A DNA stretch of 32,831 bases from assembly GCA_964384825.1 (NCBI GenBank), contig CAYLMM010000031.1, positions 1-32,831 of the forward strand. Direction: 5' to 3'. Below, one piece after another: positions 1 through 7,412 of this stretch. The stretch is from CAYLMM01 sp964384825 (lineage in GTDB: Bacteria > Krumholzibacteriota > Krumholzibacteriia > LZORAL124-64-63). The notes beneath the pieces are model-generated. The model searched no databases. It saw nothing but the letters and a program-made list of their open reading frames with translations, and was not told the origin of the DNA. Position 1 is the stretch's first letter. Each line of letters begins with the position of its first letter. The position numbers and the translations under genes were made by a program.

Positions 1-1076
1 TCCAGGGACTTCTCGTAGTTGCGGATGGCGGGCCCGGTTTCGCCCGCGGTCATGTAGGCCTCGCCCAGGCTGTCGTAGGCGTTCGCCGATCCGGGTCGGC
101 TGTCGGCGCAGTACTCGAAGTACCCGATCGCCTCTTCGGTCCGCCCCGCCCGCAGCATTTCGTATCCGATCAGGTTGACCCACGCTTCGGATGGCCTGGC
201 CGCGAATCCGTACTTCGCCGCGAGGGCCGCGTACTGGCTGCGCATCCGGTCGGGATCGGCGCCCGGCGCGGTCGCGTCGAAGAGCCATCCGGCGAACAGC
301 CATTCCAGGCCGTCGTAGAAGGCCCGGTACGATGTCGTGGGATGGATGTCGCCGGGCAGGCAGGCGAACTTCCATTCCAATTCCGGCGGGGCCTGCGCCG
401 CGAGCAGCCCGGCGAAGCGGTTCACGGACCTGACGATGTCCACGTTGTAATCCCGGGCGTGCGTGAAGTAGAGGAATCCGTCGAGGGGATCCCGCCGGTC
501 GCAGGCCGCGAGCATCTTTTCGACCAGCATCCCGTCGTTCCGATACAGGCTCGGGCTGGCCGCGATGTGGGCGTCGAAGAGATCCGGATGGTTCAGCAGG
601 GTGTGCACCGTGAAGTATCCGGCCAGGGAATGGCCCATCAGCACGTTGAAATCCTCGGTGCGGTAGCGCTTGTCGATCTGCGGCATCAATTCGTCGCCGA
701 TGAACGCGGTGAACCTTTCGGCCCCGCCAAGGTCGCCTTCGCCGCCCTCGGGATCAGGCAGTCCGGTCATGTCGAGCGTGCGGTGGGTGTTGAGGATCCC
801 GACCACGATCATCGCCGGGGCCGTATTCGCGCCGGCGAGGAAATCCGCCGCCCCCGAGACGTGCAGGAAATGGGTGCGGCCGTCCAGCACGTAGACCACC
901 GGATAGCGATCGGTCCCATCCTCGTATCCGTCGGGCAGATGGACCATCACGCCCCGGTCCTCGCCGAGGACGTCGGAGTGGATGACGATCCTCTCGCCGA
1001 GCACGATCTCCGAATCGCCGGCGCCGGCCGACGGGACGGAGGCGAGGCACAGGCATATCAGCAGCGCGTATTTCAT
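1..1076 (-). CDS. Secreted alpha/beta-hydrolase-fold esterase with C-terminal TPR-like repeat (3' end outside window)
   Basis: Reading the minus strand from the ATG at 1076 gives an unbroken frame of 358 codons to the window edge, so the C-terminus is missing. An AGGAGA ribosome site lies 8 nt upstream. The first ~19 residues are a signal peptide (MKYALLICLCLASVPSAGA). The body fits the putative esterase family (Fes/IroE/esterase D-like, PF00756): a YPVVYVLDG strand, then the nucleophile elbow GHSLAG around residue 140, and a later DIHPTT segment that could supply the catalytic histidine. The last ~60 visible residues (EAWVNLIGYEMLRAGRTEEA, then SANAYDSLGEAYMTAGE) read as tetratricopeptide repeats. 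The enzyme is therefore probably periplasmic or exported and acts on an ester such as a siderophore or acyl ester; the substrate cannot be told from sequence. The next gene upstream on this strand is also a secreted hydrolase-like protein, 144 nt away. Confidence 0.85.
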   Translation of the reverse strand, partial: MKYALLICLCLASVPSAGAGDSEIVLGERIVIHSDVLGEDRGVMVHLPDGYEDGTDRYPVVYVLDGRTHFLHVSGAADFLAGANTAPAMIVVGILNTHRTLDMTGLPDPEGGEGDLGGAERFTAFIGDELMPQIDKRYRTEDFNVLMGHSLAGYFTVHTLLNHPDLFDAHIAASPSLYRNDGMLVEKMLAACDRRDPLDGFLYFTHARDYNVDIVRSVNRFAGLLAAQAPPELEWKFACLPGDIHPTTSYRAFYDGLEWLFAGWLFDATAPGADPDRMRSQYAALAAKYGFAARPSEAWVNLIGYEMLRAGRTEEAIGYFEYCADSRPGSANAYDSLGEAYMTAGETGPAIRNYEKSL

Positions 1077-1220
1077 GGGGCGGATCTCCTCTCGCGGGTT
1101 CGGCGGCCTGGATCTCGCCATGCTGCGGTCGTTGGGACGCGGCCGCCCCGAGACCGGCGCATCGCTCAGGCTAGCGTATACGGATCGGCCCCGGATTTGT
1201 TGGAGGATCTTCGTCGCCTC

Positions 1221-2600
1221 TCACCGCCCCTCCGGCGCGCTCCCCCCGTCAAAGAACACTACCGCATCGGCCTGCTCCCTCAACACCGCGCTCGATATCG
1301 ACCCGTTCTGCCGGAACATCCGTTCGCGGTCCAGATAGGCGGCGCCGTCCGCATCGCCATCGAGATCGATCAGAAACCCAGTCCCCACTCCGGCCAGCAG
1401 GCTCTCGACCGTCCCCGGCACCGAAGCCACATCCTCGAAGGCCGCCGGCGAGAGCACCGAGCCGTGCCGCCCGTGGTCGTAGGTCATCCACACCGCGTGG
1501 ATCTCGCCGGGAAAGCGGCGGGCCATATGGGTGCCGATCGAGCGCCACATCGTCGGCGCGGGCGATCCCGGCGGCCCGAAGCGGATGCTCTCGCTGTCGA
1601 GGTTCAGATGCAGGTTGTGGCCCAGCAGGATGATCTTCTCGTCCGCGGGCAGGCCGGCCAGGATCTCGTCGGTCAGCGCGCACATGGCCCGTTCGCGGAC
1701 CGGCAGGGCGGCCATCCATTCCGGGGTGCTCGGTCCGGCCATGGCCGCGTCCAGGAACCGGTAGGCTACGGCCATGTGTCTGAGGAACCGCAGCGTCAGC
1801 TTCGTCGGTTCCAGGCCGATCAGTTCGGCCAGCCGCCCCGAGCGCGGCACCAGATCGGCGTGCAGTTTTTCGAGCCGTCCGGCCTCCTCGAGACGGGATT
1901 CCCCCGGCGCCCTTTCGAGACGGTCGAGGATCTCCCGGACCAGGAGCTGCGACCGCTGATCCGCCAGAAGTTCATCGAGCTCCTCGTACCCCACCGTCGG
2001 CATCATCCCGATGTCGAAACCGAACCAGCGCAGCCGCTTCCCGTCCGGCGGCAGCGCCGCGTTCAGGCTCCGCAACTCGCCCAGGAACCGGTTCTCCTCG
2101 GCCCGGAACGAGGCCCGCAACGCGGGGTTCTCGAAGCCCGCAAAACCCTCGGGCCGGTCGTTGCGATCGGGGCGCTTGCCGCCGGTGTAGCCGTAGAGGG
2201 CCACCCGGTCCAGTTCGCCGGAGTCGCCGGACGCCAGGTAGCGGTCCACGCGCCGGCCGTCGAGGTGGTCCATCTCCATGCCGATCGTCCGCCAGCCGCG
2301 GGCGAACAGCAGGCGGATGAAGCGCAGCCGGTAGTCGTACTTCTCCCTGATCCAGTGGTCCGAGGCGCCCAGGTAGATGATGCGTTTGCCGGCCAGCGCC
2401 TCGTCGAGGTAAGCGGCCAGTTCGCTGTCCTCGATGTTTCCGGCGCCGGGCGCGATGGGGATCCGGGCGCTCTCGGCCCAGCGGACGAATTCCTCGGCCG
2501 CGGTGTCCGCCCCGCCCGCCGCCGGCGCCGGCGCCAAGACGGCCGCGGCCATCGCCGGCAACAGCCATCGGATATGCCGGATGATCCTGTTCCAGTTCAT
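1221..2600 (-). CDS. Erythromycin esterase-like secreted protein
   Basis: 459 aa. The start is the ATG at 2600, preceded by GAAGGG about 8 nt upstream; a longer open frame continues upstream but carries no start signal. Residues 1-30 form a signal peptide (basic start, LLPAMAAAVLAPAPAAGGA). The body matches the erythromycin esterase family (PF05139) in order: YLGASDHW (H82), GMEMDH (E109) and IILLGHNLHLN near residue 300. These line up with the family's catalytic histidines and glutamate. The usual first motif is LGExTH; here the glutamate is alanine (LGASDH), so the residue known as important in EreB/EreC is absent. Most such homologues in environmental bacteria are not shown to hydrolyse macrolides, so resistance should not be assumed. 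Succinoglycan/exopolysaccharide-type esterase relatives are an alternative. It probably acts outside the cytoplasm. Confidence 0.85.
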   Translation of the reverse strand: MNWNRIIRHIRWLLPAMAAAVLAPAPAAGGADTAAEEFVRWAESARIPIAPGAGNIEDSELAAYLDEALAGKRIIYLGASDHWIREKYDYRLRFIRLLFARGWRTIGMEMDHLDGRRVDRYLASGDSGELDRVALYGYTGGKRPDRNDRPEGFAGFENPALRASFRAEENRFLGELRSLNAALPPDGKRLRWFGFDIGMMPTVGYEELDELLADQRSQLLVREILDRLERAPGESRLEEAGRLEKLHADLVPRSGRLAELIGLEPTKLTLRFLRHMAVAYRFLDAAMAGPSTPEWMAALPVRERAMCALTDEILAGLPADEKIILLGHNLHLNLDSESIRFGPPGSPAPTMWRSIGTHMARRFPGEIHAVWMTYDHGRHGSVLSPAAFEDVASVPGTVESLLAGVGTGFLIDLDGDADGAAYLDRERMFRQNGSISSAVLREQADAVVFFDGGSAPEGR

Positions 2601-2776
2601 GTCGTTTTCCCTTCGTCGGGGGAGAAGGCGGCGCGCCGCCCTGCATGCTCGCACCCAGGAAAAGACATCGGACCGGCGTGTTCCATCGCCCTCGGGGGTG
2701 ATTTCGGGGTCCGCGGCGGTGATCATGCCGAAGGGTGAGCGGGGCGTATCCGCGAACGGAATGGCGGGCGGGCGGG

Positions 2777-3700
2777 TCAACGGGCGAGATGCCGCAGCTT
2801 CATGACCAGCTCGAAGCGGCTCTTGACGCCCAACCTCTTGAATATGTTGCGGTTGTGCGTCTTGACGGTGTTCGGCGAGATGAACAGCTCGTCGGCGATC
2901 CGCTGGTTGCCGTAGCCTTGGACGATCAGCGCGACGACCTCGCGCTCGCGGGCCGAGATTCCGGCTTCGTCGAGAATCGTGCCGACATCCGCCAGATCGA
3001 CGGCCGCCTGCCCGCCCGCGGGGGTCGAAAGGAACCGCCGGCCGATGTAGATCGCGGCGACGACGCAGAAGCAGCCGTAGATCAGCGGGGTGGCGAGCAT
3101 GACCCGGTGGCGGGCCAGCAGCAGCACGTCGAGCGGGAACGCGGTCACCAGCACCAGGTTCAGCAGCAGGAGATTGCGGACCACGAGCCGGGCCTCGCCC
3201 GCCAGCCGCCGCAGCGAGACCAGCTTGACGACCGTCGCGTAGACGATCACCAGCAAAAAAAGGATCAGCGACAGGTACATCCAGAATCCCCGGTCCTGCG
3301 CGATCGTTTCGGTGGCCGTGTCGATCCGCAGCGACAGCCGCGACGACACGAGGATGGCCGCCGCCGCGACCGCGGCGATGACCGTGCGGATCCGGCGCGG
3401 ATCGTCCTGGACCAGGGCGTGGGTCAGCGCGGGGATGGCGAAGGCCAGAGCCGCGGTGGAAACCATGGCGACCGCGATGATCGCCAGCAGCACTCCGAAG
3501 GGCGGCTCGTCCACGTTCAGGTTCGTGTAGGAAAGAGCCAGCCCGTAGCTCAGCAGAAAGGCCGTGAACGCGGTGATGTGGAGGATGAAGGCGCCCAGCA
3601 CCCTTTCGCGGGTCCGGACGAAGGCGGACACGGCGACCGCGATGGCCGCCATCGCCAGCAGGATCACCAGCAGGTACAGCAGGATGAAGGCGTGCCCCAC
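2777..3700 (-). CDS. Membrane-embedded LuxR/GerE-family transcriptional regulator
   Basis: 307 aa from the GTG at 3700, which has AAAGGA 11-12 nt upstream; an in-frame GTG at 3787 would add 29 polar residues and lacks a good ribosome site. The N-terminal ~215 residues hold about seven hydrophobic segments (for example HAFILLYLLVILLAMAAIAV and VIAAVAAAAILV), a 7TM-like sensor without a recognised ligand pocket. The C-terminus is a clear GerE helix-turn-helix: SAREREVVALIVQGYGNQRI followed by SPNTVKTHNRNIFKRLGVKS. No receiver domain is present, so it is a one-component membrane-tethered regulator. It is divergent from the peroxiredoxin gene with a 240-nt shared gap, so that gene is a possible target. 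That link is inference from position only. Confidence 0.85.
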   Translation of the reverse strand: MGHAFILLYLLVILLAMAAIAVAVSAFVRTRERVLGAFILHITAFTAFLLSYGLALSYTNLNVDEPPFGVLLAIIAVAMVSTAALAFAIPALTHALVQDDPRRIRTVIAAVAAAAILVSSRLSLRIDTATETIAQDRGFWMYLSLILFLLVIVYATVVKLVSLRRLAGEARLVVRNLLLLNLVLVTAFPLDVLLLARHRVMLATPLIYGCFCVVAAIYIGRRFLSTPAGGQAAVDLADVGTILDEAGISAREREVVALIVQGYGNQRIADELFISPNTVKTHNRNIFKRLGVKSRFELVMKLRHLAR

Positions 3701-3827
3701 GGGAATTCCGGTCCTTTCGTGATGATCCGGGCGCCGGGCGGCAAGGGCGCGAGGCGTTGACGAAGCCGGCAAATTCCAGCATAACACCCATTTTCCCGGT
3801 CAGACAGCAGATTCGGCCCCCGTTTTA

Positions 3828-3854
3828 TTGCGGACAATCTCAATCTTGTATATC
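3828..3854 (+). promoter_or_regulatory. Possible -35/-10 promoter for the peroxiredoxin gene
   Basis: TTGCGG (3828-3833) and TATATC (3849-3854) are separated by 15 nt inside the only AT-rich patch of the gap between the divergent LuxR-type and peroxiredoxin genes. The spacer is shorter than the ideal 17 nt, so the call is weak. The rest of the gap (3701-3940) shows no other gene; a small GC-rich hairpin lies around 3897-3916, just before the ribosome site. Confidence 0.3.
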
Positions 3855-3940
3855 TCTGGCGACGTAATTTTCGATCATGACCCCAGCGTCGGAACGCCGC
3901 CCCCGCGGGGAGGCGGACCGATTCCGAGGAGGAATTCCGA

Positions 3941-4534
3941 ATGTCGCAGTTCATCGGCCGGCAGGCCCCGGATTTCGAAGCGGCGGCCGTCATGCCCGAC
4001 GGCTCGATCAACGAGACCTTCAAGCTCAGCGACCACCGCGGCAAATACGTGGTCCTGTTCTTCTATCCCCTGGACTTCACCTTCGTCTGCCCGACCGAGA
4101 TCATCGAGTTCAGCCGCAAGGTCGGCGAGTTCGCGGCGCGCGGCGTCGAGGTGGTCGGAGTTTCGGTCGACAGCCAGTTCAGCCACTGGGCCTGGCGCAA
4201 CACCCCGGTCGATCAGGGCGGCATCGGCGATATCGCCTATCCGCTTGTGGCCGACATCACCAAGAGCATCAGCCGCGACTACGGCGTGCTGGCCGACGAC
4301 AGCGTCTCGCTGCGCGGCACCTTCCTGATCGACAAGGAAGGCGTGATCCAGCACATGACCGTCAACAACCTGGGCCTGGGCCGCAACATCGACGAGACCG
4401 TCCGGATGGTCGACGCCCTGCAGCATCTCGAACGGAACGGCGAGGTCTGCCCGGCGGGATGGACCAGGGGCGACGAGGCCATGGCGCCCACCGCCGAGGG
4501 CGTGGCCGGATATCTGGCCAAGCACGGCGCCTAG
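3941..4534 (+). CDS. Typical 2-Cys peroxiredoxin (AhpC/Prx1 type)
   Basis: 197 aa, full length for the family, starting at ATG 3941 after a strong GAGGAGG site. It reduces hydrogen peroxide and organic hydroperoxides in the cytoplasm using thiol reductants such as thioredoxin. The peroxidatic cysteine is C50 in DFTFVCPTE and the resolving cysteine is C170 in GEVCPAGW; no other cysteine is present. The active-site arginine is expected in SLRGTFLID (R125). The thioredoxin gene 2.2 kb away is a plausible electron donor but is not in the same operon. Upstream lies a divergent membrane LuxR-type regulator; downstream a clear intrinsic terminator ends the unit, so it is monocistronic. Confidence 0.95.
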   Translation: MSQFIGRQAPDFEAAAVMPDGSINETFKLSDHRGKYVVLFFYPLDFTFVCPTEIIEFSRKVGEFAARGVEVVGVSVDSQFSHWAWRNTPVDQGGIGDIAYPLVADITKSISRDYGVLADDSVSLRGTFLIDKEGVIQHMTVNNLGLGRNIDETVRMVDALQHLERNGEVCPAGWTRGDEAMAPTAEGVAGYLAKHGA

Positions 4535-4566
4535 ATCAGGCATCGGAGCGGGGGGATGGGGGATCG

Positions 4567-4601
4567 GGCCGGAAGCCTTCGCGCTTCCGGCCTTGAATTT
4601 T
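4567..4601 (+). terminator. Intrinsic terminator after the peroxiredoxin gene
   Basis: Perfect 10-bp stem GGCCGGAAGC (4567-4576) / GCTTCCGGCC (4583-4592) with a 6-nt loop, followed by TTGAATTTT. Confidence 0.85.
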
Positions 4602-4676
4602 CCGGGCGGGGGCGTTTCCGTTAAGGGGAACCCGCATGGGGGAAACAAGTGCAGCCGGAACCCGCGCAGCCGGAGG

Positions 4677-5621
4677 ATGGATTTGAGCAGGGATGGCCGA
4701 CAGCCGCGTCACGCGGTTCTGGTCTTCGTGGACGGGCTGGGCTGGGGCGGCGCGGATCCGCAGCGGAATCCTTGCCTCACCTACGGCGGCGACGTGTTCC
4801 GCCTCGACGGCGCGCCTCCGGGAGAGGCCTCGGGCGCCGATCCCCGGCCGGCGGCCTGCGGCGGCTGGGCGCGGCCGATCGACGCCTGCCTGGGTGTCGA
4901 CGGCATCCCCCAGAGCGCCACCGGCCAGACCTCGCTGTTCACCGGCGTGAACGCCCAGCGCCGCGTCGGCGGCCACGTGACCGGTTTCCCCTCGCCCTCG
5001 CTGCGCGAGATCCTGCTGGCCGAGTCGATCTTCCTGAAGCTGCGCGACGCCGGCCGCGACGGCATCTTCCTGAACGCCTTCCGGCCGCTGTTCTTCCGGA
5101 TCCCGCGCGAGATGCAGCTGCGCCTCTCGGCCACGACCGTCGCCCACTTGGCGGCCGACCGGCCGTTCTTCGGCATCGGGGACATCCGGGCGGAAAGGTC
5201 GATCTACCAGGAATTCACCAACCGCGAGCTGATCGAGCGCGATTTCGACGTGCCCGAATTCACGCCCGAGAAGGCCGGCGCGATCCTGGCCCGCAACGTC
5301 CCGCTGCGCGACTTCACCCTCTTCGAGTACTTCCAGACCGACCGGGCGGGCCACGCGCAGGACCATGGCCGCATCGAGCGCGAGCTCGACGGCCTGGACC
5401 GTTTCCTGCGGGCCGCGCTGGACGATCTGCTGCCCCGCGGCGACACCCTGGTCGTGCTGACCAGCGACCACGGCAATCTCGAGGACACCGGCACCCGCAG
5501 CCACACCCGCAATCCGGTGCCCCTGCTGGCCTGGGGGCCGGGAGCGGCGGAATTCTGCGCCGGGGTCGAGGCCATCGACCAGGTGGCCCCGGCGCTGCTG
5601 CGCGGGCTGGCGGCGTCCTGA
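4677..5621 (+). CDS. Alkaline phosphatase/phosphoglycerate mutase-superfamily metalloenzyme
   Basis: About 314 aa. A GGAGG at 4672-4676 abuts the ATG at 4677 and lies 6 nt before an in-frame TTG at 4683, so the TTG may be the true start; the product differs by two residues. The protein fits the metalloenzyme superfamily (PF01676-like): metal-binding aspartate in VLVFVDGLGWG near the N-terminus, a SATGQTSLFTG segment where the serine/threonine nucleophile is expected, and the C-terminal LTSDHGNLED and SHTRNPVP motifs that supply the D, H and H ligands. It lacks a signal peptide, so it is cytoplasmic. It probably transfers or hydrolyses a phosphate ester; the substrate is unknown. It is shorter than iPGM (about 510 aa) and closer in size to stand-alone phosphatase relatives. 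It has its own position between two terminators. Confidence 0.8.
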   Translation: MDLSRDGRQPRHAVLVFVDGLGWGGADPQRNPCLTYGGDVFRLDGAPPGEASGADPRPAACGGWARPIDACLGVDGIPQSATGQTSLFTGVNAQRRVGGHVTGFPSPSLREILLAESIFLKLRDAGRDGIFLNAFRPLFFRIPREMQLRLSATTVAHLAADRPFFGIGDIRAERSIYQEFTNRELIERDFDVPEFTPEKAGAILARNVPLRDFTLFEYFQTDRAGHAQDHGRIERELDGLDRFLRAALDDLLPRGDTLVVLTSDHGNLEDTGTRSHTRNPVPLLAWGPGAAEFCAGVEAIDQVAPALLRGLAAS

Positions 5622-5653
5622 CGCTGCATCCGGGCGGCGCCGTCCCGAACGCG

Positions 5654-5685
5654 AAAAACGCCGGCCCCCGTGCGGGAGCCGGCGT
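5654..5685 (-). terminator. Intrinsic terminator, minus strand
   Basis: Stem ACGCCGGC (5658-5665) / GCCGGCGT (5678-5685). Read on the minus strand it is followed by TTTTT (5658-5654). It lies just past the end of the sulfatase-like gene and may also stop plus-strand transcripts from the gene ending at 5621. Confidence 0.75.
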
Positions 5686-5709
5686 CGTGATTTCCGGAAC
5701 GCGATGCCG

Positions 5710-6603
5710 CTAGGGGCGCTTGCCCTCCAGGTAGAAGACCTCGAAGACCTTCTTGTGGAAGATCGGGCCGTGGCCGAAGAAACCGTCTTCGCCGAAGAGC
5801 TCGCCGTGGTCGCTCATCACCAGGAAGTAGGTGTTCTTCGGGCAGCGCTCGAGGAACTTGCCGACCACGCCGTCGAGATATTCCACGTTGGCGATCTGCT
5901 TGTCGTAGAAGGCCTTGAACTGCTGGGGCGTGAAGAACTCGTCCTGCGGCTTGTCGGTCATGAACTCCGAGGGGTTCTTCAGGAAATCGTCGAGGTGCTT
6001 GAAGACGCCGTGCACTCCCGAGATGTGGGGCAGGTCCTCGGCCTTCTCGCCGGGGATCAGGTACGGATAGTGCGTCTCGCCGGTGTTGATGAAGAAGAAC
6101 GACGGCTTGTCGTCGCGGAACTTCAGCTGATCGAAGATGGCCCCGAGGTCGTTGTGGCTCGGCGCCAGTTCGTACTTGTCGAAATGCTCGCTCATGCTGG
6201 TCATCGGGTTCAGCACCGGCAGGCTGACCCATCCCTCGCACCAGTACCCGTTCTCCTTCAGGAAGTGGGGCAGCGACAGCTGGGGGACGAACTTGCCGAA
6301 CTCCACGTCCGGGATGTTCAGGCGCGTCGACCAGGTGGCGAATTCCTCGCGGTAGACGTTCGAGGCGAAGACGCCCTTGGGGCTGCGGTGCGGCACCATC
6401 CCCATCAGGAAGGTGTAGTGGCTCGGACTGGTCCAGCTGGCGTAGCTGAAACGCTGCTCGGCGCCCGCGATGCGGTCGAGGTTCGGCGTCCTGGCGGCCA
6501 TGTAGGCGTCGTAGCGGCAGCTGTCGAAGACCAGCAGCACCAGGTTGTTCGGCTTGTCGCCGGCGTGGAAAATCTTCTTCACGTTGTCGATCAGTCCGGC
6601 CAT
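5710..6603 (-). CDS. Sulfatase/NPP-like alkaline phosphatase-superfamily enzyme with threonine nucleophile
   Basis: 297 aa from ATG 6603 (AAGGGA upstream). Upstream frame is open but has no better start. Metal-site residues are visible: D27 in LLVFDSCRYD and the C-terminal VMSDHGE with a later FGHGPIFH. At the nucleophile the sequence is ASWTSPSHYTFLMG with T58 in the position where sulfatases carry the Cys/Ser that becomes formylglycine. The T-x-P-x-H-Y pattern resembles the nucleotide pyrophosphatase/phosphodiesterase (NPP) site, so a phosphodiesterase or phosphotransferase role is more likely than sulfate-ester hydrolysis. No signal peptide or membrane segment is visible, so it is probably cytoplasmic. 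It is preceded on the minus strand by trxA, with a terminator between them. Confidence 0.85.
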   Translation of the reverse strand: MAGLIDNVKKIFHAGDKPNNLVLLVFDSCRYDAYMAARTPNLDRIAGAEQRFSYASWTSPSHYTFLMGMVPHRSPKGVFASNVYREEFATWSTRLNIPDVEFGKFVPQLSLPHFLKENGYWCEGWVSLPVLNPMTSMSEHFDKYELAPSHNDLGAIFDQLKFRDDKPSFFFINTGETHYPYLIPGEKAEDLPHISGVHGVFKHLDDFLKNPSEFMTDKPQDEFFTPQQFKAFYDKQIANVEYLDGVVGKFLERCPKNTYFLVMSDHGELFGEDGFFGHGPIFHKKVFEVFYLEGKRP

Positions 6604-6696
6604 GGGTTTTCCCTTCTTGTGACTGGGCCCGCGAACACAGCCATCCATTATGGACTCCCGATGCGGGCGGGGCAAGACCCGGACACAATGTACGGC

Positions 6697-6732
6697 AAAA
6701 GAAACGCCGCCGGCAGGGGAGGGCCGGCGGCG
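6697..6732 (-). terminator. Intrinsic terminator after trxA
   Basis: Perfect 10-bp stem CGCCGCCGGC (6705-6714) / GCCGGCGGCG (6723-6732). On the minus strand it is followed by TTTCTTTT (6704-6697). It separates trxA from the sulfatase-like gene. Confidence 0.85.
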
Positions 6733-6775
6733 CGTCTCGGGCAACGGTGGATCCGCGCCATCGTTCTGCGGAGGA

Positions 6776-7099
6776 TCAGATGGCCCCGTCGATGATCTTG
6801 GCGATCTCGTCCTTCGGCTTCAGGCCGACCATGGTGTTGACGACCTTTCCGTCCTTGAACAGCAGCAGCGCGGGGATGCCGCGGATGCCGAACTGCACGG
6901 CCAGGTCCTGGTTGTCGTCGACGTTGACCTTGGCGAACTTCATCTTGCCGTCGTACTCGGCGGCCAGCGATTCGACCGTCGGGGTCAGCATCTTGCAGGG
7001 GGCGCACCAGGGGGCCCAGAAATCGACCAGGACGGGGATGTTGCTCTTGAGGACTTCGTTCTCGAAGGTGCTGTGCTCGATCTTGATGGGCTCGGACAT
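6776..7099 (-). CDS. trxA: Thioredoxin
   Basis: 107 aa, normal thioredoxin length, ATG at 7099 with GAGGAG upstream. The redox centre is WCAPC (C32, C35); most thioredoxins have WCGPC, so the glycine-to-alanine change is mild. The buried aspartate is in LVDFWAP, and the cis-proline loop is IRGIPALLLF. It is a cytoplasmic disulfide reductase that could serve the peroxiredoxin and ribonucleotide reductase. What stands out is its control region: a near-consensus sigma-54 promoter 100 nt upstream of the ATG and a divergent gene for a sigma-54 activator. This suggests the thioredoxin is switched on by that regulator rather than being purely housekeeping. Confidence 0.96.
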   Translation of the reverse strand: MSEPIKIEHSTFENEVLKSNIPVLVDFWAPWCAPCKMLTPTVESLAAEYDGKMKFAKVNVDDNQDLAVQFGIRGIPALLLFKDGKVVNTMVGLKPKDEIAKIIDGAI

Positions 7100-7199
7100 G
7101 GGTGACTCCTCTTGTTCGATCTGTCGTGTCTGCTCTCGGAGAATGCCGCCCGGCTTGCGTCCGGCGGCCGTCGTATTGCGATTCCTATGCCCCGCCTAT

Positions 7200-7215
7200 T
7201 GCAGTCGCCGTGCCA
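7200..7215 (-). promoter_or_regulatory. Sigma-54 (-24/-12) promoter for trxA
   Basis: The minus strand reads TGGCACGGCGACTGCA, compared with the sigma-54 consensus TGGCACGNNNNTTGCA. The GG and GC pairs are exactly 10 nt apart and only one conserved base differs (C for T at -14). The predicted start is near 7190, giving a ~90-nt leader to the trxA ATG at 7099. The divergent gene encodes a sigma-54 activator, which supports the call. Confidence 0.75.
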
Positions 7216-7334
7216 GATCGGTCCGCGATGGTCCCTTGATCGAAGTATTTTCCATCTACTTTTTCAACAACGGCTTGCGGCTTCGTCTGCCGGGTGCGCC
7301 GCTCCGATCCGATCCCGCGGAGGATGGCTATGGA

Positions 7335-7350
7335 TGGAAAAAATGTTGCG
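7335..7350 (+). promoter_or_regulatory. Possible sigma-54 promoter for the activator gene
   Basis: TGGAAAAAATGTTGCG keeps the GG-N10-GC spacing and the TTGC of the -12 element, but the -24 box lacks CAC. Its -12 element overlaps the first GTTG-N5-CAAC dyad, which would suit autoregulation. The match is weaker than that facing trxA. Confidence 0.4.
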
Positions 7351-7390
7351 GCGCAACGTTTCTGTTGCAACACTATCGTTGTATTCCAAC
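7345..7390. promoter_or_regulatory. Symmetric cluster of three GTTG/CAAC dyads (probable activator binding site)
   Basis: Three inverted repeats occur: GTTG-CGGCG-CAAC (7345-7357), GTTGCAAC (7364-7371) and GTTG-TATTC-CAAC (7378-7390). Their centres are 7351, 7367.5 and 7384, evenly spaced by 16.5 bp, so the outer two are 33 bp apart, about three helical turns. The whole 46 bp is symmetric about 7367.5 in the placement of all six half-sites. The centre lies about 178 bp upstream of the predicted trxA start, a normal distance for a sigma-54 enhancer. The rest of the 313-nt gap (7100-7412) holds no gene. Confidence 0.65.
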
Positions 7391-7412
7391 ACATGCAGGC
7401 GGGAGGTTCGTC

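Noticed and set aside
342..2738. Very long open frame on the plus strand opposite the esterase genes
   Set aside because: High GC leaves few stops in the frames antisense to real genes. The translation lacks domain motifs and a ribosome site, while the minus strand carries clear family motifs and signal peptides.
2601..3791. Open frame joining the erythromycin-esterase-like gene to sequence across the LuxR-type gene
   Set aside because: The extension is out of frame with the LuxR motifs and lacks a start signal; the ATG at 2600 has a ribosome site and a signal peptide directly after it.
6747..7412. N-terminal extension of the sigma-54 activator
   Set aside because: It would cover trxA on the other strand and the promoter/dyad region. 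ATG 7413 has GGGAGG at good spacing and the PAS domain begins soon after.
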